From assembly GCF_014168535.1 (NCBI RefSeq), contig NZ_CP060007.1, positions 372,001 through 436,000 on the forward strand: DNA of 64,000 nt, given 5' to 3'. Under the pieces are notes generated by a model. The model searched no databases, was not told the DNA's origin, and saw only the letters and a list, made by a program, of their open reading frames with translations. The DNA is from Lacibacter sediminis. Its GTDB lineage: Bacteria > Bacteroidota > Bacteroidia > Chitinophagales > Chitinophagaceae. Each line of letters starts with the position of its first letter. Position 1 is the first letter of the stretch. Shown here piece by piece: positions 22,892-32,740 of the stretch. A program made the position numbers and the translations under genes.

Positions 22892-22926
22892 AACTCCTGT
22901 TGCAGAAATGCGGCAGGAGTTTTTTA
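22892..22926 (+). terminator. Intrinsic terminator closing the RNA island
   Basis: A 12-bp stem AACTCCTGTTGC/GCGGCAGGAGTT (two GU pairs) with a 6-nt loop, followed by five further T residues. It lies between the convergent rtcB and anti-sigma genes. Confidence 0.88.
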
Positions 22927-22941
22927 TGTAGCATACCTATT

Positions 22942-23553
22942 TTACTCCGCTGCTTTCAACTGCTCCTCAATCAACTTCAACTCATCCATAATTCCTTTTA
23001 ACCGCTTTTCTTCTTTTGCTAAAATGCGTTTACCGAGAATAAAATATGCATACAGCATCCAGCCGCAATACACAACAATCAGCAGAATAATATAACCGAT
23101 CGGCCGGCCATGCACCACTTCTAAAAAATACAAACCCATGCCTAAATTCAAAAAGAAAAAGTAGAGCGGCTTGTTCCATTGAATCTGCTTTTTACGAAAA
23201 TTGTAATAATCTTCCCATTGTTGCAAATGTTGAGCAGGTGGTAATGTGTCATCAATCAAACTCACTTTGTAAGCGGTGAAAAGTGTAAGAATGGATTGTA
23301 ACAAAACAGTAGTAACAATGATCCACACCGCAATATGTGTAACCACCCAAGTGAGTTTTACATTGCTGAAATAAATGGTCCAGGTGATAAACGCAACGGT
23401 AAAGAATAAGGTGATACCACCAAACAGTAACTGCCGGAATAATTTTGTCCTCGTATCTTTAGATTGACGGGTAATGGCCTGCAGGTCCACTGTCTTTTGT
23501 TCAGCCGGTTTCGACTGTTGCCACAAATCTTTTAATGCATCAAAGTCTTTCAT
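22942..23553 (-). CDS. Four-helix membrane protein, putative anti-sigma factor
   Basis: 203 residues: a cytoplasmic N-terminus (MKDFDALKDLWQQSKP is a common start in Bacteroidota sigma-partner proteins), four transmembrane segments (about 44-64, 68-92, 128-148, 151-170) and a charged C-terminal helix. It overlaps the 3' end of the sigma factor gene by 14 nt, so the two are translationally coupled; a regulatory role for that sigma factor is inferred from this position only. Confidence 0.7.
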   Translation of the reverse strand: MKDFDALKDLWQQSKPAEQKTVDLQAITRQSKDTRTKLFRQLLFGGITLFFTVAFITWTIYFSNVKLTWVVTHIAVWIIVTTVLLQSILTLFTAYKVSLIDDTLPPAQHLQQWEDYYNFRKKQIQWNKPLYFFFLNLGMGLYFLEVVHGRPIGYIILLIVVYCGWMLYAYFILGKRILAKEEKRLKGIMDELKLIEEQLKAAE

Positions 23554-24031
23554 AACTGCTATAAATTTCGCTGAGCTGTTTTTTAATCCGGTGAATTTTT
23601 ACACGCAGGTTATTTTCAGTAATACCGGTGATCTCGGCAATCTCTTCATAAGGTTTGTCTTCGAGTACCAGTGTAATGATCAGTCTGTCTGTTTCAGCTA
23701 GTTTGCTGATGCATTTGTACAGTAACTGTACTTCCTGTTCTTTGTTGCGTTCATCATCCGGTACCATTGCTAATCGTTCTTCATCGGCATCTACAAACTG
23801 TTCGTTCTTTTTGCGCAGATGTGTTAAACAGGTGTTGGCAGCGATGCGGTAGATCCAGGTACTCCATGCTGCATCACCTCTGAACTTGTCCATATTCTTC
23901 CACACTTTCACAAAACTTTCCTGCAACAGATCCTCGGCCAGCATCGCATCGCCGGTATAACCAAGACATAGTTTGCGTATACCGGGAGCGTATTGGTTAT
24001 ACAATGCTGTAAACTGTTCTTCCTGTTTCAT
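23540..24031 (-). CDS. ECF-type RNA polymerase sigma factor
   Basis: 163 residues from the ATG at 24031; the frame extends to 24106, but those 25 residues are unlike the family and overlap the next gene. Region 2 spans FTALYNQYAPGIRKL to WIYRIAANTCLTHLRK, including the -10 recognition helix. Region 4 is the helix-turn-helix PYEEIAEITGITENNLRVKIHRIKK. It is cotranscribed with the membrane protein gene that overlaps it. The target genes are unknown. Confidence 0.9.
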   Translation of the reverse strand: MKQEEQFTALYNQYAPGIRKLCLGYTGDAMLAEDLLQESFVKVWKNMDKFRGDAAWSTWIYRIAANTCLTHLRKKNEQFVDADEERLAMVPDDERNKEQEVQLLYKCISKLAETDRLIITLVLEDKPYEEIAEITGITENNLRVKIHRIKKQLSEIYSSYERL

Positions 24032-24069
24032 TCGGCGGTAAGATAATATTGAAATTGATACCGTAGAAT

Positions 24070-24915
24070 TTATTGTAAGAAGGCATCCACTTTTGCATAA
24101 AACCATTCAGGCACATCATACATGATAAAATGTTTGCTGTTGGCTACTTCAATGGTTTTGTTGGGAACTTTTCTGAACTGGTGATTCAACATTAAATGAC
24201 TGTTTGCCTCCGTGCCATAAATGCTACCGAGCACCAATACCGGTTGTTTGATCTTTGCAATTTCTTCACGCAGATCGGTAGTTGATATTTCAACAATAGT
24301 ATAGCCTAATGTTTTACGATCGCATTGTGAACTCCAGGTTGCAATTTGTACTGCACGGGCTGTATCTCTTACCTGGTAAAGCATCGCACCCGTCATATTC
24401 TTTACATAATTTTCATTCGGGATCATTTCAAAATTCTTTGCTACAGCTTCCGGGTTAAACTGTGGATTCTTTTTCAATGCTTCTGCATTAGCAGTGGTGT
24501 CAGCAACTGCTGAAACAAACGGTAACCCATCCACGCAAATGATCTTTCCAAACAGATCGGGTTCCACACTGCTCACCCACAAACTCATAAATGCTCCCAA
24601 ACTATGACCGATCAGTATTGGTTTATTCAGCTTTTTTGTTTTTACATAATTGATGAGTTCATTGCGAACTGTTTTCAGAATAGGTGTATCCAGTTTTGGT
24701 ACGCCTGCATAACCTGCAATGGTAATTACATGGCATTCGTAACGGTCTTTGAGGTGAGCAACGGTCTCATTCCAAACCTCGCCGCTGCAACTGTAACCGG
24801 GAATTAAAATGACGGGCTTGCCTTTGCCGGTAACTTCCACTTTAAAGGCATTGTTTTGGGCATTTACTTGAAAGATGATCAGGCTGATGATTAAGAGGGC
24901 GAATACTTTTTTCAT
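24070..24915 (-). CDS. Secreted alpha/beta hydrolase
   Basis: 281 residues from the ATG at 24915, chosen because it opens a clear signal peptide (MKKVFALLIISLIIFQVNAQ); the frame extends further upstream without conserved sequence. The alpha/beta-hydrolase fold shows the oxyanion segment LIPGYSCSG, the nucleophile elbow GHSLGA, and a late His in SKHFIMYD. The substrate is unknown. The stop codon lies 39 nt upstream of the sigma factor start. Confidence 0.82.
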   Translation of the reverse strand: MKKVFALLIISLIIFQVNAQNNAFKVEVTGKGKPVILIPGYSCSGEVWNETVAHLKDRYECHVITIAGYAGVPKLDTPILKTVRNELINYVKTKKLNKPILIGHSLGAFMSLWVSSVEPDLFGKIICVDGLPFVSAVADTTANAEALKKNPQFNPEAVAKNFEMIPNENYVKNMTGAMLYQVRDTARAVQIATWSSQCDRKTLGYTIVEISTTDLREEIAKIKQPVLVLGSIYGTEANSHLMLNHQFRKVPNKTIEVANSKHFIMYDVPEWFYAKVDAFLQ

Positions 24916-25050
24916 GATTATGTATTTAATAAAAGCTTGTTTTCGTGATTTACAGCTATTTGATGCAGGCGCAGAATAATTATTACAGAAATTGAAAAAA
25001 ATATTTTTTACCGGGAGGAGGAAGCCTGAACGCTTTCTTAACTTCATTCG

Positions 25051-25740
25051 ATGAAAACAATCGGACTCATCGGTGGAATCACCTGGCTTTCAACATTGGA
25101 TTATTATCGCTTGCTTAATCAAAAGGTAAACGAACAGTTGGGTGGCGTGCATTCTGCACAGATATTGCTCAGCTCTGTTGACTTTGATGAAATAAAACGA
25201 TTGACTCTGGCCGATGATTGGAATGGGTTGGCAAACATGATGAGCAGGGAGGCCAACCGATTGCAACAGGCCGGCGCCGATTGTATTTTAATAGGCGCCA
25301 ATACCATGCACAATATTGCAGAAGCTGTTCAGGCATCGATCCGTATTCCTTTAATCAATATTGCTGTTGAAACAGGAAAGGAAATTCAAAAACAACAATT
25401 GAAGAAAGTGGTATTGCTTGGTACGAAGTATACAATGCAGCTTCCGTTTTATAAAAATGTGTTGGCAAAGCAGGGAATTGAAACGATTATTCCCAACGAG
25501 GCAGAGATGGAATACATTAACACGGCTATTTATGAAGAGATGGGCAAAGGAATTTTTCTGCCCGAACAGAAAACGGAAATCATCCGCATCATTGATGAAC
25601 TCAAAAACAAAGGTGCCGAAGGCGTGATCTTGGGTTGCACCGAAATTCCTATTCTTATTAAACAGGAAGATAGTCCCATTCCGGTGTTTGATACCGCGGC
25701 GATACATGTAAATGCAGCTGTACGGTTTGCATTGAGCTGA
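25051..25740 (+). CDS. Aspartate/glutamate racemase family protein with an atypical active site
   Basis: 229 residues of the Asp/Glu racemase superfamily: GLIGGITWLST at the N-terminus, GANTMH at 82-87, and GCTEIP at 195-200 with the second catalytic Cys196. The first catalytic position is Ala83 here. The E. coli YgeA-type L-Asp/Glu-specific racemase also lacks this Cys, having Thr83, so single-Cys family members exist. It may be a racemase of altered stereo-preference or a non-racemising homologue. Transcription is divergent from the hydrolase. Confidence 0.82.
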   Translation: MKTIGLIGGITWLSTLDYYRLLNQKVNEQLGGVHSAQILLSSVDFDEIKRLTLADDWNGLANMMSREANRLQQAGADCILIGANTMHNIAEAVQASIRIPLINIAVETGKEIQKQQLKKVVLLGTKYTMQLPFYKNVLAKQGIETIIPNEAEMEYINTAIYEEMGKGIFLPEQKTEIIRIIDELKNKGAEGVILGCTEIPILIKQEDSPIPVFDTAAIHVNAAVRFALS

Positions 25741-25827
25741 GACGTAGAACCATTGTGCCTTTTAACAAAATATTCTTTCCCATATTGGTAAAGCTTCGTT
25801 TCTTTAGCGCTATTATTAATCACAACT

Positions 25828-27768
25828 ATGAAGAGATTCTTTTTTCTGGCAGTGAGTGTGTGTTTTACCACTGTATTGCTTGCACAGAGTAAGTACGATC
25901 ATCGTGAAGCATTTCATCCGTTCTTCTATCCAAATTTTGGAAATGAATACAGGAGTGCAAGCGGACAGCCCGGGCCAAAGTATTGGCAGAACCAGGCTAA
26001 TTATAATATCAAGGCAACCATCGATCCTGAGAAACATACCGTAGGCGGTACGGTTGCATTACAGTATGTAAACAACAGTCCCGATGAGTTAAGTTTTCTC
26101 TGGTTACAACTCGATCAGAATATTTACCGCAAAGATTCACGTGGCTCCGCAACTACCACAACCTTAGGTGGACGATGGGCAAATGGCGAGTTTACTGAAG
26201 GTCACATGATCCAATCCGTTAAAATTGAACAGAACGGAAAACTGACTGATGCAAAATACCAGGTAACAGATACACGCATGCAGGTTTGGTTACCGGAAGT
26301 TTTAAAGAATGCCGGTGCGTCTGCAAAAGTTGTGATCGAATACAAGTTTACGGTTCCAGAATATGGAACTGATCGTATGGGTCGTTTGAAACAAAAAGAT
26401 GGCTGGGTGTATGAAGTGGCCCAATGGTTTCCACGTGCATGTGTGTACGATGATATTAACGGATGGAATGTAAATCCCTATTTAGGTGCAGGTGAGTTTT
26501 ACCTCGAGTATGGAACAATTGAATACAGCATTACTGCACCATCGAATATGATCGTTGTTGGTAGTGGTGGTTTGATGAATGCGGAAGAATGTTTTACTGC
26601 AGAGCAGATCAAACGTTGGGGCGAAGCCATGAAGAGTGATAAAACAGTGGTGATCCGTTCGGCAGATGAAGTGAACAAAGCCACCTCACGTCCGGGTAAT
26701 CCATTCACCACCTGGAAGTTCAAATGTGAAAACACAAGAGATGTGGCATGGGCAGCAAGCACTGCATTTATCATGGATGCAGCACGTATGAATTTACCCA
26801 GCGGGAAAACGGCTATGGCAGTAAGTGTGTATCCAAAAGAAAGTGCATCAAAAAAAGACGGCAACGATTGGCGTCGTTCAACCGAATATACAAAAGCAAG
26901 CATTGAGTTTTACAGTAAGTATTTATATGAGTTTCCTTATCCTGTTGCAACCAATGTGGCAGGTATTGTAGGTGGTATGGAATATCCAGGTATTGTGTTT
27001 TGCAGTGCTGGCGCAACAGAAAGCGGTTTGTTTGGTGTAACAGACCATGAGTTTGGGCACACATGGTTCCCAATGATCGTTGGCAGCAACGAACGCAAAT
27101 TTGCATGGATGGATGAAGGGTTCAATACATTCATCAATATCCTTTCAAGTGAAGCATTCAATAATGGTGAATATAAAGATGCGCCAAGTGTAAGTGGAAT
27201 GGCGAATTATATGTTTGGTGACAAAATGGATGGTATGCTTAATGGTGCTGATGTGTTACAACAAGGAAATCTTGGTGTGGCTGCTTATTTTAAACCGGGC
27301 ATGATGTTGTATGTGTTGCGCAATGAAGTACTCGGTGCAGAACGTTTCGACAGGGCGTTGAAAGAATATGTGCGTCGTTGGGCATTCAAGCATCCAACCC
27401 CTTGGGATTTCTTTCATACCATTGAAAATGTATCCGGTGAAGATCTCAACTGGTTCTGGCGCAGCTGGGTATTGAACACCTGGAAGTTTGATGTGGCGGT
27501 GACTGAAGTGAAGCCTGTGAATGAAGGCGGCATCAGCGGTGTTACCATTAAATTACAACTGCTTGAAAAAATGCCCATGCCTGTAACAGTAAAGGTTGTT
27601 GATGTAAATGGTTTTGAGCAACTCATTAAATTACCGGTAGAAGTTTGGCAGCGTGGTGATACCTGGAGTTTTCCTGTTGCAACAAAAGCTGCAGTGAAAG
27701 AAGTGATCGTTGATCCTGACATGCGGTTACCCGATATGAATCCTGCAAATAATAAATGGGAGAAATAA
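25828..27768 (+). CDS. Secreted M1 family metallopeptidase
   Basis: 646 residues with a signal peptide (1-19). The zinc motif HEFGH (407-411) and the third ligand Glu430 in WMDEG give the M1 spacing HExxH-x18-E. The exopeptidase motif appears as GGMEYPG. This belongs to the Bacteroidota periplasmic M1 branch, whose members remove N-terminal amino acids or short peptides. It is preceded by an 87-nt gap and followed by a strong terminator. Confidence 0.92.
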   Translation: MKRFFFLAVSVCFTTVLLAQSKYDHREAFHPFFYPNFGNEYRSASGQPGPKYWQNQANYNIKATIDPEKHTVGGTVALQYVNNSPDELSFLWLQLDQNIYRKDSRGSATTTTLGGRWANGEFTEGHMIQSVKIEQNGKLTDAKYQVTDTRMQVWLPEVLKNAGASAKVVIEYKFTVPEYGTDRMGRLKQKDGWVYEVAQWFPRACVYDDINGWNVNPYLGAGEFYLEYGTIEYSITAPSNMIVVGSGGLMNAEECFTAEQIKRWGEAMKSDKTVVIRSADEVNKATSRPGNPFTTWKFKCENTRDVAWAASTAFIMDAARMNLPSGKTAMAVSVYPKESASKKDGNDWRRSTEYTKASIEFYSKYLYEFPYPVATNVAGIVGGMEYPGIVFCSAGATESGLFGVTDHEFGHTWFPMIVGSNERKFAWMDEGFNTFINILSSEAFNNGEYKDAPSVSGMANYMFGDKMDGMLNGADVLQQGNLGVAAYFKPGMMLYVLRNEVLGAERFDRALKEYVRRWAFKHPTPWDFFHTIENVSGEDLNWFWRSWVLNTWKFDVAVTEVKPVNEGGISGVTIKLQLLEKMPMPVTVKVVDVNGFEQLIKLPVEVWQRGDTWSFPVATKAAVKEVIVDPDMRLPDMNPANNKWEK

Positions 27769-27782
27769 ACTAACCGGACAAA

Positions 27783-27815
27783 AAGAATCCCCGATCAATG
27801 ATCGGGGATTCTTTT
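27783..27815. terminator. Bidirectional intrinsic terminator
   Basis: GAATCCCCGAT and ATCGGGGATTC pair over 11 bp (27785-27811), with A and T runs on either side. It lies between the convergent peptidase and DUF2490 genes. Confidence 0.92.
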
Positions 27816-27830
27816 TATTTGCGACAGCTG

Positions 27831-28601
27831 TTAAAGATTGATATTAAAGAAGCTGTTGAGGATAAAACCATTGTTGTGTTGAAATACATTTCGTCCACCG
27901 ATCTCTCTTCCTAATTGTAGTATCTGATTGATGTATCCTGCTTCCAGTCTCAACTTAGGTGAAAAGCGATAACCAAGCAACAAACCAAAACGGTTCTGAT
28001 CAAAAATATTTTCGTTCACATTCTTACCAAAGCCCACCAGTATTTCATCATATGCAGCCACATACGGTTCTTTATCTTCCAGCGTTTTCCCTTTTAATGA
28101 TTGTTGCAAGCGCAACATGTAACGGGCCCGGTTCATAAACAACCAATCATCGGGTTTTGCAGATGTGGCAGAGTTGTAGCGTGGTAGCCAACGTTGCTCC
28201 AGCATGATTCGGTGGCTTAGGTCAAGTGAACCTGTTCGTTGAGTAAGCGTTGCTACTTCATACATACGATGTTCCGAAAATGTTTTCCCAAATGCATTGA
28301 TGGGATAATCACCATAAGCATAGGTTTCGGCCCATGCATAACCCATCCGCAACGTAGTGTTACTGTTTGCATGATAGTTAACACCGGTGCGTAATAAACT
28401 TTGTTGCCAGGTTGTAATATAATTTTCTCTTCGCCATTGGTATTCTAAATGCGCACTCCATTTTTTATTGAAAGAAAATGTACCTATACCGGAATACCAG
28501 CCAATACTGTTATTGTCTCTCAGTCTTGTGTTTTGTGCTGAAGCTGTTACTGCAAAAAACATAAACAGAACTACTGCAAAAAGATGGATCGATTGTTTCA
28601 T
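27831..28601 (-). CDS. DUF2490 outer-membrane-type protein
   Basis: 256 residues from the ATG at 28601, which opens a signal peptide (MKQSIHLFAVVLFMFFAVTASAQ); an ATG 21 nt upstream is less likely. The mature part is a series of amphipathic beta strands (WSAHLEYQWRREN, LRMGYAWAETY, GYRFSPKLRLEAGYINQI) ending in FILNSFFNINL with a terminal hydrophobic residue, as in outer-membrane beta-barrels. This is the DUF2490 pattern; the function is unknown. Confidence 0.8.
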   Translation of the reverse strand: MKQSIHLFAVVLFMFFAVTASAQNTRLRDNNSIGWYSGIGTFSFNKKWSAHLEYQWRRENYITTWQQSLLRTGVNYHANSNTTLRMGYAWAETYAYGDYPINAFGKTFSEHRMYEVATLTQRTGSLDLSHRIMLEQRWLPRYNSATSAKPDDWLFMNRARYMLRLQQSLKGKTLEDKEPYVAAYDEILVGFGKNVNENIFDQNRFGLLLGYRFSPKLRLEAGYINQILQLGREIGGRNVFQHNNGFILNSFFNINL

Positions 28602-28626
28602 GGCCCGCAAAGGTAAAGGCAAATGA

Positions 28627-29715
28627 TTAAATAAGCAGATCGCTCAGTTTCATCTCTTCGAGTATTTCACGAATAGAGTTGTTATCTTTCTTTTTCCACT
28701 TAATGAGGCGAATCATACTATCAGCTATTTCAATACCGGTAATATCGCCGTCACTGTAACAACAACATCCTGTATTAAAATAAAAAGGTTTCATTTTAAT
28801 GTAATTCTTGTTTACATAGTCGTATTCTTCCTGGCGGAAGCGGATCTCTTTATTGAGTTTCTCTATTGTAGCTTCATCAGCTTTTTCTCTTGCATGAATG
28901 AGTTGTTTGTACAAACGCTCAAGATGTGTGAGTGATGCAAATACCGGTTGATGTGTATGACCTGTAATAAGAACAGGATTTTTATCCTGTTTGCTCCACT
29001 CATACATAAAGCGGTTGTGTACGCTTTTTAATGCGTTGTTTGTAGCAGGTGTATTGGGATTCAGGTTGAGATAGCTCTGCAACGGTGCCCATATTCTTGA
29101 AACAAACCATGCACTGAATACATTGCCATCACTTTGCCCATCGCCCTGGTGACCATGTGTGAGAAAGATATCAAGCTTTGTATTGTTGATGGTTGTTTGC
29201 AATACAATTCCTTCATAGATCTTCACAGTTTCTTTATACATGCTCAACAGGTGCAGCGGTGCAAATGGATCGTTGTTCCAGAATACATCATGGTTGCCGT
29301 ATACTTTGGCGAAACGTTTTTCAGTAAGAAATTTTTTTTCTGCTTCTGTTGTGCGTTTGTTCTTTGATTTCACTGGCCATACTGTATTCTCCCAAAGTTC
29401 TTCACTATCGCCCAACGAAATAAAATGAAAGCCAGCGAGGTAATAATGATCCAATGCAGCAAGGTAGTTTGGTTCCGCCATCATAAAATCATCACTTCCA
29501 TTCTTTGCGCCTTTGTGCTGGTCACTAAAAATGATGAACCGATCTGTAGCTGCATTCATCGGTAACAACAATCCTTTCTTCCCCGGATGTTCAAGTGTAT
29601 TTGCATACAATTTTGTCAACGCTTCATGCACCCGTTGAAGATCAGGTCTGCTTGAAAAACGATCAGCAAGTCGGGCAACGGGTTTGGTGAAAACAGATTG
29701 TAAGAAACGACGCAT
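28627..29715 (-). CDS. Metallophosphoesterase family protein
   Basis: About 362 residues from the ATG at 29715 (the frame extends 30 nt further upstream). Calcineurin-like phosphoesterase motifs are in order: FSDQHKG, SLGDSEELW, YGNHD, LTHGHQGD, and TGHTHQP. These ligate a dinuclear metal centre. The long insert between motifs differs from YfcE or LpxH, so the substrate is unknown. It is followed 5 nt later on the same strand by the DUF2490 gene's upstream region, so cotranscription is likely. Confidence 0.85.
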   Translation of the reverse strand: MRRFLQSVFTKPVARLADRFSSRPDLQRVHEALTKLYANTLEHPGKKGLLLPMNAATDRFIIFSDQHKGAKNGSDDFMMAEPNYLAALDHYYLAGFHFISLGDSEELWENTVWPVKSKNKRTTEAEKKFLTEKRFAKVYGNHDVFWNNDPFAPLHLLSMYKETVKIYEGIVLQTTINNTKLDIFLTHGHQGDGQSDGNVFSAWFVSRIWAPLQSYLNLNPNTPATNNALKSVHNRFMYEWSKQDKNPVLITGHTHQPVFASLTHLERLYKQLIHAREKADEATIEKLNKEIRFRQEEYDYVNKNYIKMKPFYFNTGCCCYSDGDITGIEIADSMIRLIKWKKKDNNSIREILEEMKLSDLLI

Positions 29716-29747
29716 GATTAAAATTAGCGATTCAATATTTACCAATA

Positions 29748-29781
29748 AAAAAAGCTGATGCGTTATAGCATCAGCTTTTAA
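29748..29781 (-). terminator. Intrinsic terminator after the TonB receptor gene
   Basis: A 12-bp stem, AAAAGCTGATGC/GCATCAGCTTTT (29750-29779), with loop GTTATA and T-rich ends in both directions. It separates the receptor gene from the phosphoesterase gene. Confidence 0.85.
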
Positions 29782-29798
29782 GTATTCATTTAAATTTA

Positions 29799-32579
29799 TC
29801 AGAGTTGTAGACCGAGGCGCAGGAAGAAACGCATACCGTTACCACCCATTTGCACAGCATCCCAAGGACCACCCGTTTCATTATTAAATGCCCAGCCTTT
29901 TGCACCGGGTGCAACACCAAGATCAGGATGAACATTGAGTAAATTATCAATACCGCCAAACAAAGAGATCTTACTGTTGATCTTATAACCGAGATAAAGA
30001 TCTGTTACCAGTTTGCCACTGTAGTTATACAGATCAGGAACATACTTGTTTGGATCTGCATCAGTTGGTACTTGCGGGTTTATACCCAAGCCATCTTCAC
30101 CATAACCATACAGATCAACTTTGCCGAAGTAAGTTAATCTTGTTCCAACGGTCAGGTTCTTGTAGCCATATTCAAAATTGAACCCGAATTTTGTTTTTGG
30201 CGCTGATGCAAGAATAAACTTACGTTCACGGTCATTTAAGAACGTTGAACGTAGAAAAGCAGAGCCGCTCAGTTTAGCAGGAACATTTATTTTGTCGATG
30301 GTCATTTCCTGGAAATTGCCGGTGAATAATGCACGGAAGTTTTGTGAGCCCCAACGTTTGTTATACTCCATCACCACATCAATTCCTTTGTTGGTTGTGT
30401 TTACTGCATTGGCAAAGAACTGTGCATAGCTCACATTCAATGCCTGGAGACGTGCTGCTAATGTTGGATCAAGGTTTGAATCAAAGGCATCAAACTGTCC
30501 GCTTAACACTACACGGTCTTTTACTTTTACTAAGTAACCATCAATGGTAATACTGAAATCACTAACGGGTTTCCAGGTAAAACCTAAACTTACATTGGTA
30601 CTCTTCTCTTGTGTGAGATCAGGAATGCCTGCCAGTTTTGCTAACTCACTATAGTTGGGAGCAATTTTTACTTCAGCAATATTGCCACCTTGTACGGTTG
30701 TGAATGTTGAGCTGAAATTGATCTGTTGTAACGATGGTGCACGGAAACCTGTACTGAATGATCCACGCACGTTGAAAGTTGGTGCCAGCTTTAAACGTGT
30801 TGCTACTTTGTAATTGTGTGTAAAACCAAAGTCGCTGTAGTTTTCAAAACGTGCTGCAATAGTTACTAAGAAATTCTTTGTAATGTCAAACTCCATATCG
30901 CCATAAGCACCAAGCACAGAACGTTTGGCGGTTACTTCATCAGCGGGTTGGTAGCCGGGAAAACCCTGTGCTCCACCGGCAACATACACATCATAACCTG
31001 CATCATATTTATTTGGATCGAAATTTTTGTACGATGCTTCTTCGCCGGCATATAAGTTGTAACGTTCATAACGATACTCAGCACCAAAAGCAAGATTAGT
31101 TTTTGCATTCAGCTCTTTACTGAAATTGACATTCAATGTATTTTGTAAAAAGCTAAAACCACCATCATCAAAATGTGTTTGATTTGGTCCGAGTGAAGCA
31201 TTAAACGTTTTATCGCCATAGAAATGAAAATTGTTACGGCCGATTGTATTGCTGATATCCCAATTCAAACCACCAGTTGAAGTTCCTTTAACACCTGCAG
31301 CCATCGAGAAGTCATTTACGTTTGTTTGAATGTGCGGACTGAAGGTTGTATCATCAGCCGTTACTTTCATGATAGATGGAACATAGATCAGGTTCCAGTT
31401 ATTATCAGTGGGGAAACGTTCGGGTCTTGCACTCCAGTTACGGGTGAATGCATAGGCATCTGATTTCTTTCCGTTATATCCACCAAACGCATAGAAACTT
31501 GTTTTGCCTTTGATCGGAATTTCTGCATTCAGAAATGCACCACCTGCCGTGAGCGAACCATCACCATGTCCACGACGGTAAATATTGGTGTACATAAAAT
31601 CAGGACTGTTTTCATTTGTCTCCAATGCCTGACGATAAGTTTTTCCCTGGCTTAAGAAATTACCGGTAAGGTTGATGAAACCTCGTTCTCCAACTTTGAA
31701 GCCATAATTGGCATTTACAGTAAACGCATTCCCATCCACAGCGCCATCATGTACATATAAGTTTTGTTCTTTCTTAAAATGAGGATTATATTTTTTATCG
31801 TAGTAGCCACTGTAACCAATATTTGCATTGAATTTATTTACGGTTTCTTTCAATACAATATTGATGACACCTGCAATAGCATCAGAACCATATTGTGCAG
31901 AGGCGCCATCACGCAACACTTCCACACGATCAATGGCGCCAACAGGAATAGCACTGAGATCTGTTCCTGAATTACCACGGCCTCTTGTACCAAACACGGC
32001 AATAAATGCTGTTTGATGACGACGTTTGCCATTGATGAGTACCAATGTTTGATCGGGACCAAGACCACGCAATGTTGCCAGATCAATATGATCGGCACCA
32101 TCACTGCCACTTTGTTTATTATAGTTGAAAGAAGGAGCTGCATAATTCAGGATAGATGTTACATCCATTCTTGCAGTTGGTAATGCAGCCTGCCCGATGT
32201 TCACCACATCAACCGGAACAGGTGTTTCTGTTTTAGCTCTTCCCAAACGGCGTGTACCGACCAATACCACTTCGCCCAGATCAGTTGAACCTGTTTCCAG
32301 ACTGATGTTCATAGTAGTGTTCGATCCAACCTTTTCTTCTATTGTTTTATAGCCAACAATACTGAACACCAGCACATCGGTTGCTGCTGCTTCAATACTG
32401 AAATTGCCATCTTTATCGGTAGAGGTTCCCGTTCTTGTTGATTTGATGAGTACCGATACATCTTCAAGCGGGTTGCCGCTTTTATCGGTTACTTTACCAC
32501 GCACGGTTTGTTTTTGTGCAAATACGGGGACGAACAGCAACAGGAGGGCTGCTGTTAAGAAATGTTTCAGCTTGATCAT
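29799..32579 (-). CDS. TonB-dependent outer-membrane receptor with carboxypeptidase-like domain
   Basis: 926 residues with a signal peptide (1-21). The regulatory-like beta domain (about 23-105) starts QTVRGKVTDKSGNPLEDVSV and ends with the typical FSIVGYKTIEEKVG region. A plug domain (about 120-235) contains LRGLGPDQTLVLINGKRR and RVEVLRDGASAQYGSDAIAGVINIVLK, followed by a 22-strand barrel ending in FFLRLGLQL. No SusD partner is adjacent, so it is more likely for a siderophore, vitamin, metal or peptide than for glycan uptake. The ligand is unknown. Confidence 0.92.
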   Translation of the reverse strand: MIKLKHFLTAALLLLFVPVFAQKQTVRGKVTDKSGNPLEDVSVLIKSTRTGTSTDKDGNFSIEAAATDVLVFSIVGYKTIEEKVGSNTTMNISLETGSTDLGEVVLVGTRRLGRAKTETPVPVDVVNIGQAALPTARMDVTSILNYAAPSFNYNKQSGSDGADHIDLATLRGLGPDQTLVLINGKRRHQTAFIAVFGTRGRGNSGTDLSAIPVGAIDRVEVLRDGASAQYGSDAIAGVINIVLKETVNKFNANIGYSGYYDKKYNPHFKKEQNLYVHDGAVDGNAFTVNANYGFKVGERGFINLTGNFLSQGKTYRQALETNENSPDFMYTNIYRRGHGDGSLTAGGAFLNAEIPIKGKTSFYAFGGYNGKKSDAYAFTRNWSARPERFPTDNNWNLIYVPSIMKVTADDTTFSPHIQTNVNDFSMAAGVKGTSTGGLNWDISNTIGRNNFHFYGDKTFNASLGPNQTHFDDGGFSFLQNTLNVNFSKELNAKTNLAFGAEYRYERYNLYAGEEASYKNFDPNKYDAGYDVYVAGGAQGFPGYQPADEVTAKRSVLGAYGDMEFDITKNFLVTIAARFENYSDFGFTHNYKVATRLKLAPTFNVRGSFSTGFRAPSLQQINFSSTFTTVQGGNIAEVKIAPNYSELAKLAGIPDLTQEKSTNVSLGFTWKPVSDFSITIDGYLVKVKDRVVLSGQFDAFDSNLDPTLAARLQALNVSYAQFFANAVNTTNKGIDVVMEYNKRWGSQNFRALFTGNFQEMTIDKINVPAKLSGSAFLRSTFLNDRERKFILASAPKTKFGFNFEYGYKNLTVGTRLTYFGKVDLYGYGEDGLGINPQVPTDADPNKYVPDLYNYSGKLVTDLYLGYKINSKISLFGGIDNLLNVHPDLGVAPGAKGWAFNNETGGPWDAVQMGGNGMRFFLRLGLQL

Positions 32580-32740
32580 CGGTAGTTAGTTTGATTGTGT
32601 ATGTTGAAATTAAAAAATATATAGCACTGTCGAAAACTAATTCTGCGAAATGTAGAAAACAGCAATTAAAGCAAAGTGTATTTTAATTGAGACGTTTGCT
32701 GTCTTTTCATTTTCATTTACTTTTACCGCAATCAATTTAT

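Noticed and set aside
13919..22930. Integrated prophage as source of the tRNA array
   Set aside because: No integrase, capsid, tail, portal or lysis gene is seen and no attachment repeats were found; the neighbours are RNA-processing genes.
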